From contig JAIUPT010000008.1 of the NCBI GenBank assembly GCA_022315425.1, positions 186,001 to 250,000 of the forward strand: a DNA stretch of 64,000 bases, in the 5' to 3' direction. The position numbers and the translations under genes are program-made. This document shows positions 45,637 through 57,388 of this stretch, piece by piece; position 1 is the first letter of the stretch, and each line of letters starts with the position of its first letter. The notes beneath the pieces are model-generated. The model had not been told where the DNA came from and made no database searches. It was given only the letters and a program-made list of their open reading frames with translations. This DNA is from Pseudevernia furfuracea (Eukaryota; Ascomycota; Lecanoromycetes; Lecanorales; Parmeliaceae).

Positions 45637-46350
45637 ATGCCTCACAGTGTCATCAATCAGCCCATAGACCCAATCATGGAAGCCTACGTCATCCTTCTAA
45701 AGCGATTAGCCGATTCTGTCTATGGCTTCTTTACCGCTCTAGGATACATCATGCTATACACTAACGCCATAGCTGCTTTCTCTATTGTCTGTCTATCAGC
45801 TCCGTTCTACATAATTGTGACATCGCTCATCCGCGTGACTCTACGGCAAGAAGCGGGCTCAATCCATGTGCATGCAACCGCGGAAGTGCAAAGTGGCCCC
45901 TGTGGCCTCCTCGACGAAATTATTGCTCCTACTGTGGATGAGTCTCAAGCCGACCTTCCAAATGGATTCTCAAACAATAATACCGCTGTCAAGATCAACC
46001 GCCATATCCACACCCTTCCCACCGAGCTTCCACCGGCAATCCCTCCCTACCTAAAGGATTGCGAGTTCTACTATAACACGGTTGATATGAACCTCATCGA
46101 GAACTATAGCCTGTGCCTGGAGGGCAGGCTACAGGTCGTGCGACTTACGATAGACAAACAGTCCATCTCAAGTGGCCCAGGATATATAAAGATGGTGCTC
46201 GAGAATTTGGAGCGTGGACGAATGCCCAAGCTCAGTGAGCGAGAAGGGGTTCTTGAGCGCAGCAAAAATAAGAAAGCGATGTTGGAGTTGTGGAACAGAG
46301 TCTATGTTGGGCCAGCGGAGTGGTTGTTGAGGGTGTTGGAGGAGGCGTGA
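45637..46350 (+). CDS. unknown membrane-associated protein
   Basis: Single-exon frame of 237 residues that I do not recognise. One or two membrane segments lie at about residues 32-67 (FFTALGYIMLYTNAIAAFSIVCLSAPFYIIVTSLI). A polar middle (about 70-150) is followed by a more ordered C-terminus with LPPAIPPYLKDCEFYYNTVDMNLIENYSLCLEGRLQVVRLTID and a basic helix, ending WNRVYVGPAEWLLRVLEEA. It follows gtr1 by 220 bases in the same direction. The codon pattern looks coding and no stop interrupts it. The function is unknown, and a lineage-specific gene is possible. Confidence 0.5.
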   Translation: MPHSVINQPIDPIMEAYVILLKRLADSVYGFFTALGYIMLYTNAIAAFSIVCLSAPFYIIVTSLIRVTLRQEAGSIHVHATAEVQSGPCGLLDEIIAPTVDESQADLPNGFSNNNTAVKINRHIHTLPTELPPAIPPYLKDCEFYYNTVDMNLIENYSLCLEGRLQVVRLTIDKQSISSGPGYIKMVLENLERGRMPKLSEREGVLERSKNKKAMLELWNRVYVGPAEWLLRVLEEA

Positions 46351-46689
46351 TCAGATGCCGGGGTGATGCAATGAGCGGTCGGCACAGACAAGGCAGCAAT
46401 TGTCACGATGCTGTTGTTGGAGAGTAAACAGCATCCTCTTGGCGCATCACGAGGAACGATACCACGAGCCCAAATACGGAAGATGCACCTTTACGCACGC
46501 TGAACGCAATACCAAGCAGAGCTAGATAGACTATTTTCACGCTCGTTAGTTACTCTAGCCGGGCGAAACATTCATTTGAACCGCAACCCGACACCGGAAG
46601 AGAAAACGAGAACCACTCCCGCCATCCCTCCTTTCCACCCAACAACACACAAACCCCATTCCAGACTCTGCCAAAGCCGCGCCCCCCAC
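46351..46689. other. short spacer between convergent genes
   Basis: I see nothing beyond 3' flanks here. Confidence 0.35.
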
Positions 46690-47550
46690 CTAAAGCATCG
46701 ACGGCAACACCACACTATAAAGCGCCGCATGCGCCGCCAACGCACCCTCCTTACTCAAAGTCCCATTAGCCACCTGCCCGCAGATATCATTATGCAACGC
46801 CATCGTCACCGCGCCGTGGTCTCCACTAGCCACCACCTCAGCACTGACTCCAGAAGTCCGGCCACAACCTTGCCCGATGACGAAATATCCTCCGTCGTCG
46901 CCTGAGCCAAGGCCTTACTGAGAGCTTCAGCCCCTAACGGAGCAGCGAGCCCCACGGCGGCGGGGTCCGTGGCGGCTTGACCCAGCGCGACGTCTGCTGA
47001 TAGGACTGGCGCTACGGCTTCGGAAGGGTTGATGTTCGCTTGGCGCAGGACTTTGCTGGCGTCGGTGGTTAGTATGGGGGCTAGGTTGGCTATGGCGCTG
47101 GCGGGGTTGATGTTGGCTTGGTTCAGGGCGCTTTTGGCTTCCGAGGAGAGGAGGGGCGTCAGGTTGGCTATGGCGCTGGCGGGATTGATGTCGGCGTGGT
47201 TGAGGGCGCTTTTGGCTTCGTCGGAGAGCACGGGGGCAAGATTGGCGGTGAGGTAGTTGGGGGCGAGATCGGGTAGGTTGAGGGCTCTTTTCGCTTCGTC
47301 GGAGAGCATGGGTGAGAGAGTGGTGAGCACGTTGCTTGGGTTCAGGTCTGTGACTGTGGAATGGATGGACATCAGTTTCTAAAGGATTGGTTTGGATTGG
47401 TTGAAGAGTCGACGACGTACGATTTGGTGGTGCAAGAGTAATGGAGATCCCGAAGAGTCTGAGTACGCTCAATACCGAGAGGAGAGCCATCAGGATGGAT
47501 AGGTGCAGGGTCGGCACGTGCGCATTGAAGCTGATGTTTAGACGAGTCAT
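46690..47550 (-). CDS. secreted protein with five 26-residue tandem repeats
   Basis: Three exons join in frame: 47550..47421, 47353..46919 and 46847..46690, giving 240 residues. The introns are 67 bases (GTACGT...CACAG) and 71 bases (GTAAGG...TGGAG). The start holds a hydrophobic leader (ILMALLSVLSVLRLFGISIT). Then a 26-residue unit is repeated about five times, with consensus xINPASAIANLxPxLSxEAKSALNxA; the middle copies are nearly identical, while the outer ones have drifted (DLNPSNVLTTLSPMLSDEAK, NINPSEAVAPVLSADV). The C-terminus is EVVASGDHGAVTMALHNDICGQVANG ... VVLPSML. I do not know the family. Repeats behind a signal peptide suggest a surface or effector-like protein, which is inference. 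The last intron is less certain: without it the frame ends at 46806. Confidence 0.6.
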
Positions 47551-48539
47551 CTCTTTGCGACTCTTCTAGCGATTAGAGAAAGAGTGATGGAATCATGTGT
47601 ATGCCAGGAGAGAGGGGCCGGCTTTCCTTTGAAAGGGTCTGTCATTCTTGACACGTAGTACTAGTACCTACAACATAGACCGAGTTTGAGTGGGGAAGCA
47701 TAAAGGAGAGCTAATAGGAAGCACACCTTCCTTGCCTTGCAGCAGTCTCACCCAGGATTGATCAAACATCGAGTCGGATTTTAGGATGACCTTCGGATTA
47801 GCAGCAAACGCCCACAGCGCGTATTTTCAACTCAATCTGGAGGTTTGTGGCTGACCTAAAGTTGTAGGAGCTAAGCTCGCTCAAGATGGGTGCTCGAATG
47901 GACATACTCGGATTTGTGAGGGAGATGATCGGCTGCGCTTCGAAACCCGGTTCAGAACTTCAGTAGTCGACCATGTTTAGTGCGCAGTGTGTAAGCCGAG
48001 ATCTAGATACATGGTTGGGTTAGAGGTTCAAGGAGAATATCGCAAAGGCGACACGATGAAAGAATGGGTCAAGAATCATCAAATCGGGGAATCTCGAAGA
48101 AATTTAGGTCGTGATGCGGTGTCACCAACGCCTAGGATATCAAGAAGTTCACAACGACGAGTGTCTTCGCTATCTAGCGCTCCAAAACGTAGATATTCAT
48201 ATCCAAGAGTAGCAAATTTCCGAGGGATGAAGCCCGAAATCAACGTTAGTTTACATCACATTCAACGCTCAAACCGCAAGGTCTATAACCCACGGATTTG
48301 TCCTTTGTTCTTTTTGCATAAATACAAACTGAAGCCACAAAAGTCGGCCTTACCATATACTTCAAACACGCTATGCAAGGACTACGATCCGTGTGCAAAG
48401 TCTTCAACAACGATGGATTCGCAGTAACATCAAAGTTGCGCACGACATGGACGGATTTCTAAGATATCGCTGCGATGAAACTGTCCAAGTCAAGGCACTG
48501 AACGTGATCGGGAGTGGACGTAGAGGCAGTTGAGATGAT
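47551..48539. other. intergenic, unsupported frame at 47987-48427
   Basis: The plus frame 47987..48427 (146 codons, Arg/Ser-rich) could be a remnant upstream of the ankyrin pseudogene, but nothing in it is recognisable. Confidence 0.3.
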
Positions 48540-49465
48540 GAGAAGATAAACAAAGAGAATCTTATACGAAGTGCTGAACGGTCCCGATGTCAATGCACAA
48601 GAAAAATCAGGAAGGACTGCCCTTCACTGGGCGGCTCATGTCGGGGACTTGTGATATCATCGAATCGCTTCTGTATCATGGTGGAAGTAGCTTGATATGG
48701 GGACAAACTCATTCGGTCGCCGCTACAAATCGCAAATGATCAGATGGACATGGAAGCCTATCAGCCACTAAAATAGTGCGAGAGCAAAAGAAACCCGGAG
48801 AGCGATGAACAATAGTGCGACCGAAAAGATTGGAGAGAATCCTTCCCAAGAAGGCTGTTTTCTCTGGATCTAGCTGGAAAACCACACCGGTAGGACATCG
48901 AGCAGTCCGCGATGGCCCCCCTACGATCACATCGACATGGCATTCTCAAGGATCCATTCCTTGCTGAATCTAGCTGTGGAACCGAGTCAGAGAAAACGGT
49001 TGTTTTGTTGGGGCTAGTGGATAGGCCGACACATCATTGCCAAGTGACGACATTTCGCTGTATGTAGCTGTGGAGCTGGGCGACGTGGACTTGGTAAAAA
49101 AGCAAAACAGTCAAAGCCCACGTTAACTCAGCCCACAGTCTTCGCGAGCCAATCCCAGACAGAGAGCAATCTCCATTACACGCAGCTGCGGGAAGAGGTT
49201 TCAAAGAAATTGTCGAGATGCTGCTTCATTCCGGGCTTGCCGTTGACCTTCGTGATGTCTGTTGTAGGACACCTCTCCATGTCGCCGCGCTTTATCGTCA
49301 ATTCGAAATCACAGATGTCCTTCTGAACAATGGAGCGGACCCGAATGTAAGAGACCACTGGAGATAAACGCCCCTGTGCTTGGCGCCAGCTCAGAACAGC
49401 TCGAAACTTCTCGAGATTCTGCTCGATGACGGTGCACAGCCGAAAGAGTATGAGCGTTACCTCTG
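48540..49465 (+). pseudogene. ankyrin-repeat gene remnant
   Basis: Ankyrin units are readable in pieces. Near 48590 the text is PDVNAQEKSGRTALHWAAHVGD, ended by a stop where the next helix should start. From 49145 the text is SPLHAAAGRGFKEIVEMLLHSGLAVDLRD, TPLHVAALYRQFEITDVLLNNGADPNVRD, a stop, then TPLCLAPAQNSSKLLEILLDDGAQP. Stops and frame changes separate the units, and no start or other domain is left. Ankyrin arrays in moulds often belong to NACHT/STAND proteins, but nothing here proves that. Confidence 0.65.
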
Positions 49466-50018
49466 AGTGTCTTTCGAAAAGATCGGTCATAGGTATGATA
49501 TTGGAAATTGACACTAGTGAAATTGAACCAAAAGCAGTGAACCAGGGGGGGAATTGTACGTCCAGAGGACAAACACGGAAGCTTTGTGTGAAATTAGCCT
49601 AGAAGAGGCGATGCCGGACATACCGTCCAGGTTCCAGAGACCGAAGTAATGTATCGTCAACGTGAAAAGTCTGATTTGAATCGAAAAATTAGTCGAGAGG
49701 TTCAATACGACATCGCACTCGATTGTCTTACCATCTAGCGATGCGTGACAGAGAGAAGCTCATCGCAGTTCTCTCTTTCCTTTCGCCGGACCTGTTCACC
49801 TCCCCATTGGTCCATCTCATTAGGTAATAGGTGCTTGACAACCTGCCTAGAAAGGCTAGTAACCGAATCAACGGGAACGGAAATATTTACTGCTGCCTAC
49901 AGTACTTATAATCTTATTCTCCCCCACCAATTTTGAATCGACTTATTAACACACCGTCTGCTACGACTACTTGCATAATACCCAACTACCGCCTCTCAAC
50001 CCTCTGACAGCAGCGACA
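49466..50018. other. intergenic, no gene seen
   Basis: Short frames only. The right end is the leader of the small gene at 50019. Confidence 0.35.
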
Positions 50019-50507
50019 ATGTCTTCGGAAACGTATACCGGACCCAGCGTCGCGCACATGCTCGAGACGCGTACTTTCGCTCCTACCGTCATTTCCAATC
50101 ACAATACTTCTAATGCAATCTTCGACGACACCCAACTGGCTATCCTCCGAGAGTTTAGTGCTGACCCATCCAGTAAGTTGTATCCCTCGAAGTCTTTGTC
50201 TATGATTCGCCAGCATCAAGTAGGATCTTGCTCTTTTATCATTCTCCAATCTGTCTTCATAGCTACCCTCTCCTTTTTTGGTAAGAATCAACAGCACTAA
50301 CGTTCAGGTCTTTTATCAGAAAGGGACGAGATTCTCTCCAAGCACGACATGGCCGACGCTCCAGGCGACAGACCGGGTCAGAAAGCCGCCGGGAAGGGGA
50401 GCTTGACCGGGGTCGTCATCGCTCGATATGGGACGAGCGAGACTGCATTCAAGGATGGGGATGTTGAGAAGTTAAACGAGTGGTTTGAGAGCGGTGGCGG
50501 AAATTGA
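50019..50507 (+). CDS. small conserved hypothetical protein
   Basis: Two exons, 50019..50172 and 50308..50507, give 117 residues. The intron is 135 bases, starts GTAAGT, has a CACTAAC branch site and ends TTCAG; splicing joins FSADPS to LLSERDEILSKHDMADAPGDRPGQ. The second exon continues GKGSLTGVVIARYGTSETAFKDGDVEKLNEWFE. There is no signal peptide, membrane segment or metal motif. I do not recognise a domain. The good splice signals and coding-like codon use support a real gene. A poly-G run follows about 45 bases beyond the stop. Confidence 0.6.
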
Positions 50508-51330
50508 GGGATGGTTTTTGGCAATGGGAAAATTGGAATTGTATTGGTAGTGGGGGGGGGGGAGAATGAGGGAAAGACAGTGTCGTTGAATTCGGAATTT
50601 CCCACCGGATCTAGGGATGTTCTGTAGCATAGAGAATACAGGTATAGGAGCTCATCTTCTCCCGCGAAGCCCCTCGCAGAACAAAACCCCTTGGGTGTTG
50701 GGCCTATGGACTACGGCGTTTCGGCTCTTCAAGTACGAAATCCGCTACCGTCGTTGATAACAAAGTCCACGATTTGAGGGTTTTCTTAGTTTAGACGCTA
50801 CAGATCCCTGTAGAATGTTTGGGTTTCGAGGTCAGGCGAAGCCACCAACTCGGCAGACGATTGGGCCAATTGTCCAGTCAGTAGTAGGTTTGCATGCTCG
50901 AGAGTCGCGCAGTAGGGGAAGTCTCACGATGATGGTGAGGCAGGAGAATGGAACAGCCAACGTTGGTAAGTCTACGTCTGGTTTTTGCGAAGATTTGAAT
51001 GAGTCGCAAGCACTCGAGATCGCTAAGCAGAACCAGAACTGCGACATTGATCCAGCCGTAACCACGTTTCTACGGCCGAGCATTGATGGCATATGGGATA
51101 GAGTCTAAGCACAGCCTTCGACGTATGTGTTCACCAAAGAAGAATTTGCTGTCTTCAATTACACAAAGATCTAGAACTCCCCGAAACCCTTCTTGCAGCC
51201 TTGAGTATATTGCGCTTGCAAATATCACACGGGGTAGAGTACAATCTTACTAACTCGTTGAAAGTGTTGGTACAGCGTCTGACCGGAGAAGAATGGGACT
51301 AGTGGCCTCTGAAGACGAAATTAGGATACA
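50508..51330. other. spacer, possibly the decayed 5' part of the next gene
   Basis: The plus frame 50815..51108 includes FGFRGQAKPPTRQTIGPIVQSV, which might be N-terminal text of the membrane protein gene to the right. It cannot be joined in frame. Confidence 0.3.
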
Positions 51331-52483
51331 GTGGCATTGCATAAGTCACGATCTACGTTGCCTCAATCCAGGCATGCTGAAACTTCAAAGGTTTCTGGAC
51401 ACGCACATTGGACAATACTCCCCAAGACTGCCATTGCTCCACCGCCAGAGGCTTTTGAGAGGAAAGCTGCCACACACTCTGCTCCTTTAAAGAGGAAGAA
51501 GCCAGAATCACCATCAAAGAACAATACAATCACAAGTTCAAGCGGAAGCTCTGGATCAGAGTCATCTGTTGGGAAGTCATCTCCAGCTTCTTCGGATAGT
51601 GGCTCATCTGATCCGCCGGATGACGAGGCGGGCTCCGATGAAAATACAAACCCACCAGGCACAGGTATCGCGGTTGATATTATACCGCCAAGCAGTTTGA
51701 CAGGCTGTGTACTATTTGGAGTATGCGGGTCTAAGCGTCTGCAAATTGCATGTCTCCGCCCTGCGCAAATCGATGTCGCAGAGTATAAAGACGATGATAG
51801 CTTCTTTGATGAGATGATGGTGCAGTATAAGAAACTCCGAGGCTTCCTTCGGCAGATGTTCTGGTTGTGAGTATTCCATACCTGTGAGTTTATAATGATA
51901 TCATCGATTGGCAGTCCCTCCATGGTTAGAAGGCAAACGCTAAAAGATCTAGTTCCACAAAGCGAATCCGAACGAAATTATGCCAGGTCCTAAGGAGATA
52001 CCACCGGTCAAAATAAGAGATTACGTGTATAATGCCAACAGGAACCCACCGATCCTAAGCACATTGTTCAATACGAACTTCTACGGTTGCAAAAAGGCAT
52101 GCATCAAGTCTTAACTTGACTTACTTCGTCTTTTCCATCAATGTAGAGGTCGCAATCACTGCGGTAAGTGTCGAGTCCTAGAACGCCTTCCGAAAGGTCA
52201 ACAAAAATGGGGCATTCATCGAGACGAGGAAAAGGAGGAAGCGTGGGGGCTGAATGCTGTATTTGCAGTGTCTTTCTACATGGTGACGTTGTATCATATG
52301 CTCATTTTGGTGGAACCGATAGTCTTTGGGGGGCTATGGTTGAAGAACTGGCCGACGGATTGGCAGAATGCGTTTGTACCGTTCTTCGCTGTAGTGGTAC
52401 TGTTGTCGTTGTTCTGGCTCCTGTTTGCGCACAATGCAAGCCCAGCGGACAGGAAGAGGAGATGGAAGGATAAGTCAATGTAA
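51331..52483 (+). pseudogene. probably broken fungal membrane-protein gene
   Basis: Three stretches carry text of an uncharacterised mould membrane-protein family. 51331..51866 ends CGSKRLQIACLRPAQIDVAEYKDDDSFFDEMMVQYKKLRGFLRQMFW. 51953..52104 reads FHKANPNEIMPGPKEIPPVKIRDYVYN. 52147..52483 reads CRVLERLPKGQQKWGIHRDEEKEEAWGLNAVF, then two membrane segments (AVSFYMVTLYHMLIL and FVPFFAVVVLLSLFWLLF) and a basic end. The last two can be joined by a weak GTCTTA intron. The first cannot be joined to the second: the GTGAGT donor at 51867 has no acceptor that keeps the frame. So the gene is probably frameshifted, or the start lies in an exon I missed. The function is unknown. Confidence 0.5.
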
Positions 52484-52964
52484 GTGGGATAACTAGATCA
52501 AGCGTAACTGCAACTTTTGCTGGATCTTATTAAAGCTCACGTTGTAGAAATAGGCCCATAATTCATACTGTAAGTCACTTTCCACGCCGAGGAAAGTCAT
52601 TCTCCGAGGAACTTCGACCCTGTGTTCTTCTTGCTGGCTTGCATTTGAAGTCGCCATTGAACGTAGCTTGCACGTTGTGTTATGTAGAAAGTATTCACGC
52701 CTGAAGTCACTAACGCAAAGACAGACCACGGTGGGTAAGGTATACCTTAAAGTACCTTATGGGTGAAGGGTCAAACATGCTCGAGGCTGGGTCTAGTCCA
52801 ATATTTGACTAGTCATCCCGCTTTAGATATCGCGCTAGAAATGTGTGGCGCGTTCTTGGTGTTACAATAGCGCGACGAGGACCACTTAAAGTATTCCAAC
52901 TACTTTACCTTACCTTCCTTCTGGACAATGAATTAGCACAGAAGATGATTGATGACCGCTCAAG
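52484..52964. other. promoter region of the Rad9/Crb2-like gene
   Basis: I see no gene. GGTAAGGTATACC and ACCTTACCTTCC words recur here (52735, 52910), like those at 13-17 kb. Confidence 0.4.
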
Positions 52965-55900
52965 ATGGGAACTCAGCTTGATAGCATTGACATCTCGCAA
53001 CTAAAAGCCTTTGCTCTAGGATTAGACCATGATCAAGTGAGCAAATTCATGCATCTGATGCCTGTCGCTGCGGCTATGCAGGCAAGCTAACGCGATCTCC
53101 TATGCAGTCTGATCGCGACTCCCCCCTGGCGACCGCGGCGCTTCGAAGCAATCGGAATGCTCAAGCAGACGTAACATTACTGCCTGCTCATGATCACAAC
53201 CTTATCCACAACTCACATCTTCAGCATCTGACGCACACTCAGCCATGGTCTGGAAGTCGCATATCCGGCTCCAGAGCCTATGGGCAACGGCATCCTGCTT
53301 CCCAGCCTGAGCTACCAGCCACCATCCCCGAGTCCATTAGAAACAAGATGTTCGGGGTTGACAGCCAGTCTGAGGGCGACACCCAGCCGATCTCCCAGTC
53401 AATCTACAAGGAATTCGCTAGTAGGCGCACGGAGCAGCTCGCCGCGAGAGACGAATCGGATAGTCATGAAGACGCTAATCTGGAGGAGGTTATCCCTGTC
53501 CATAGTCTACATGAAGGCGAGACCGGCCACATCGATCTTCTCGGTGCCTTCGAGCAGCCATCTCTCATCGATAATGAAAGCGCCGATGTGGACCACGAGG
53601 AAGATGATACAGATCCCTTATCGCAAGCGATGGACGTCCGGGCAGACCTGTTCCCGGAATCGAAACGCTTCCAACAGCCAAAGACACCTGCTACAAATGG
53701 CAAGAAGCGCAAGCGTGGGGTTGAGACGGGCTCACAAGAAAATGCTACGACTCCTGGCCTACCGGTGAATCCTTTTGCGGGAGGTATTGGGAATATGGAT
53801 GTAACGATGGGGCCCAGCCAGTTGTTCAAAGCTACACAGGCTCTAACCTCACCACTGACGAATATTGTGCCGTCCGATGGATTATCTGAGAGGCCATCGC
53901 CAGATGTGCACGTTATACAGCGCCCATCAACAGCAGGCTCTCTCTCATCACCCGCCATTGCCTCACGCTTCCATACAGTCCGTGCAGTCACCGAACCCCA
54001 AACCACATACGTCTCGATGAAAGAGTCACAAGAAGTAAGAGAGCGATACCTTCGATCCTTGAAGGCTGCCGAAATCCTCTCGCCTGATGAGCTATCCGAC
54101 GACGATTTTGGATCTGTAGACACCCAGCTCCGAAGACGCTCGAAACAGAGGCGGATAGATATAGAAACCAAAAACCAGTTCGCTGGTCTAACAGCGCGGG
54201 CTAGTCCAGTGATACGTGGTCATGGTCGAGTTCGAGCTGGAAGAATGAAAGGCACGCCCAGTAGGGTTGGTACGCGCCAAGCTGGAAGAGAAGCTAGCGA
54301 GCCTGTACTTATATCCGACGATGCGCCGATGGAAGATACCCAGGGGAATGTTACTGAGGATGAAACGGAACGTGAGGAAGAGGCTCAACCTGAGTATTAT
54401 GATGACGTGGACGAGCTGGCTGAAGAAAATAAGGAGAATGTTGAGGTGCCGAGGACAATCTCGAGAGTCCATCACACAACGTCACAAGTCGTCACATCAC
54501 AACCTACCCCTTCACATCGGAATATTCGGACAGCAAAGGGAAGATCTCAGACAAGCAAGGTGGTGCATGTGGAAAGCAGCTCTCAAAAAACCAGATCTCA
54601 GGAGCCCATAAAAGCCATCGAAGGCGCAGCTCAGCTAGATGCTATTATAGATTCGCAGACGTCTCAAGGCTGTGCCAAATCAGAGCAGATTTCGAAAGCC
54701 AAGGGTGCTAGAGCTTTTTCCGGGCCTCAGTCTTCCCTAGATTCTCAGGTTCTTGTACCGCAGTCTCAGTTGTCACAAGCATTACAAGCTATGACTCCAT
54801 CAGAAGGCCGAGCTGAAGGAAACAAGAGTTCCGACAATCCACAAAGCAGTCCTCTACTCCTCAAGAGTGTGCAAGACATTGCAGGTTTTTGCCAGGGGCT
54901 GCCGCAAGCATCTGTAGGACCACCGCAAACAGAAGGACCGAGCGGGGAATTGCCAGGATTGGAAACTGCGTCCCGGACAACACAGGAGCCGCCTTCATCT
55001 TCAGGACCGCAAAGCAACCCAGAGATAGGACATAATATTCCAGTGAAGCATTCAGTGCCAGCTCAGAGCACGATACCTGAAACAAGTCCTTCATCAAAAC
55101 CTGTCCACATTCAAAACGAGTCTACAGGACGTTTCTCGAATTCGATGCCTTCTCCAAGGACCACGCCCAAATCTGCATCAAAGGCATCGAGCCACTCTGT
55201 GGCTGAGCAGTCACGGCCATCTACACTTTTCGAAACCGCTCAAGAACACCTGGTTGAATCGCCGTCTAAGTCACATATCCAGCAAGTACAGAATGCTTCT
55301 CAGGGTAAGCAGGCGTCTCCAGTCAAGACAAAGCTCTCAAGGACCATCAGCGAGATCGCAGCCGACCCTACACCCCCAGACGTAATTGAAGATGTTGACG
55401 TGGACATCAACATATTAACCAATGAAGATGTTGAGTTTCAGAATGCCATGATTCGTTCCAGTTCTATTGCACCGTCTAGAAAGAAGCGGCGAGGCGGTCG
55501 TGGACTTGCTCTGCAAGTCGCGTACCAGGAGCCTAATAAGTTACCCCCGGCCCCTCGCTCTCCGCTACTACGGTCATTCAACTCAGACCCACCTGGTTCC
55601 TCGGCAATCTCTCCCATCACTCCTGATCCAACGTCTGAAACTGACAGACCAAGCTCAGTAGCCACCGAATCGGTCATACCGAAGCAAGCTCCGGCCAGAG
55701 AAGATCACACATCAGAGCCAAAGGACGCCCCGACAGCAAAACCAGCGGTGATCCCACGGGCGACGTCCGTGTCGAACAAAGCTCAACAGTGTGCTACCCG
55801 CAAACTTGCCACTAAGCCTCAGTCTGTTACGGCTAGGGATGCAAGCGTCCCTGCACAAATACCCGCTTCACATACAAGTATTTCGTCTATCGAACAGGGT

Positions 55901-57388
55901 CCAGCCAATGGGCGCGCCGTGACCGCGCCAAATCGAGTCTTTGCACATTTCAATGGCTCAAATCCTGCATATCACCCAGCTACATGCTTGGAGATGATTG
56001 GTGGCGATGATCCTCGCTATCGTGTCCGATTCGAAGACGGCACCGTAGATGTCATCGGTGGGTATGGCATCAAAAGATTGGAGTTACGCCACGGAGATGT
56101 TGTGAAGGTCGATCTCCCAGGAGCCCGCAAGTTAAATTATGTTGTCGAAGGAGTGCAGGATCAGCACGTCTCTACTATTGCCAGAGATCCGGCGACACCT
56201 TCTCGTCGTGGTCGTAGTGCCCCCACCAACGACTCAGCATTTCCTGAAACAGACCTTTACGGAAATGCCACCGTCTTGATGTCTCCCAAGCAGCGACTGT
56301 CAATGGATGGTGAACAACAGGAGAAATCGCAAATCGCTGTGCCTCTGACGCTAGTTTACCTTACTCAGACGATGTGGACTGCCTTCAAGGACCGACAATA
56401 TACACATCTGTTGAACAAGCCGCAGACCTCGACCGGACTACAAACACCGTCCGAGCGACCCTCGACGCCTTCAACTCCATCTTCTCGTACTCGCCGCGTC
56501 AAGTCTTCTGGTCTAGTCCAAGCGCGTTCAACGGCCATCGGCAACAATTCAAGCGGTGGAATATTTCGAAATATGGCCTTCGCCATCACCAATATTGACC
56601 GCGCCGATGAAAATGAGCGCTTAAAGAACCATCTGACTTCCAACGGCGGTCACATCCTTACCACTGGTCTAGACGAACTCTTTCACATACCCGCTCTTCC
56701 TCGTACGACCAGCCCAGCAGATCCCAATGCTGATACCTCCTTTCGTGTGACCCCAGCCGCCAAAGACGTTGGTTTTACCTGCCTCATAGCAGACAAACAC
56801 TGTCGTACCGCCAAATACATCCAAGCTCTCTCCCTCGGCATCCCTTGCCTCTCCACTCGATGGATCACAAACTGTGTGGCCAAACAGCGTGTTCTACCGT
56901 GGGCACCGTATCTACTTCCATCGGGCGAATCGGCGTTCCTTGGTGGTGCCGTGCGCTCACGCGTTTTGCAACCATTCGATGCTGAGACAGCCACACTGTC
57001 CGAAATTGTGGAAAACAGACCGAGGATGCTGAATGATGCTTCTGTACTTATTATCATGGAGAAAGGCCAAGAGAAGAGCATGCAGCAGCATCCTCTGATT
57101 ACTCACGCGCTCGGAGCTAGCAAAATATCTAGGGCCATTGGTAATGCATCAGCAGCAAAGGCAGTGGCGGACGCTCAAGCCCTGGGTGAGCCATGGGATT
57201 GGGTCTTTAGCTATGACAAAGAGCGGGAGGTTGAAGAGAGGCTTTTTGGGGGCAATGGCATAGGCAAGAAACGAAAGCGGGGGAGAGACAGCGACTTTGG
57301 GACTTCGGCTAAGAAAGGGAAGACGAGGGTGGTAGGAAATGAGTTTGTAATCCAAAGCTTGATACTCGGGATGCTGATTGAGGAATAA
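52965..57388 (+). CDS. RAD9: Rad9/Crb2-type DNA-damage checkpoint adaptor
   Basis: Two exons, 52965..53036 and 53108..57388, give 1450 residues. The first encodes only MGTQLDSIDISQLKAFALGLDHDQ; the intron starts GTGAGC and ends TGCAG, phase 0. A start at 53102 inside the acceptor would lose this exon. The first thousand residues are disordered and hold many SQ/TQ sites (SQSEGDTQ, SQLFKATQ, MKESQE), the expected Mec1/Tel1-type targets. A Tudor-like Rad9 domain lies at about 960-1040 (VFAHFNGSNPAYHPATCLEMIGG ... RYRVRFEDGTVDVIGGYGIKRLELRHGDVV). BRCT domains follow at about 1165-1440, with FAITNIDRADENERLKNHLTSNGGHILT, then IPCLSTRWITNCV, LPSGESAFLGGAV and a second BRCT ending NEFVIQSLILGMLI. 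The family brings Rad53/Chk1-type kinases to damaged chromatin. The frame is intact. Confidence 0.92.
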
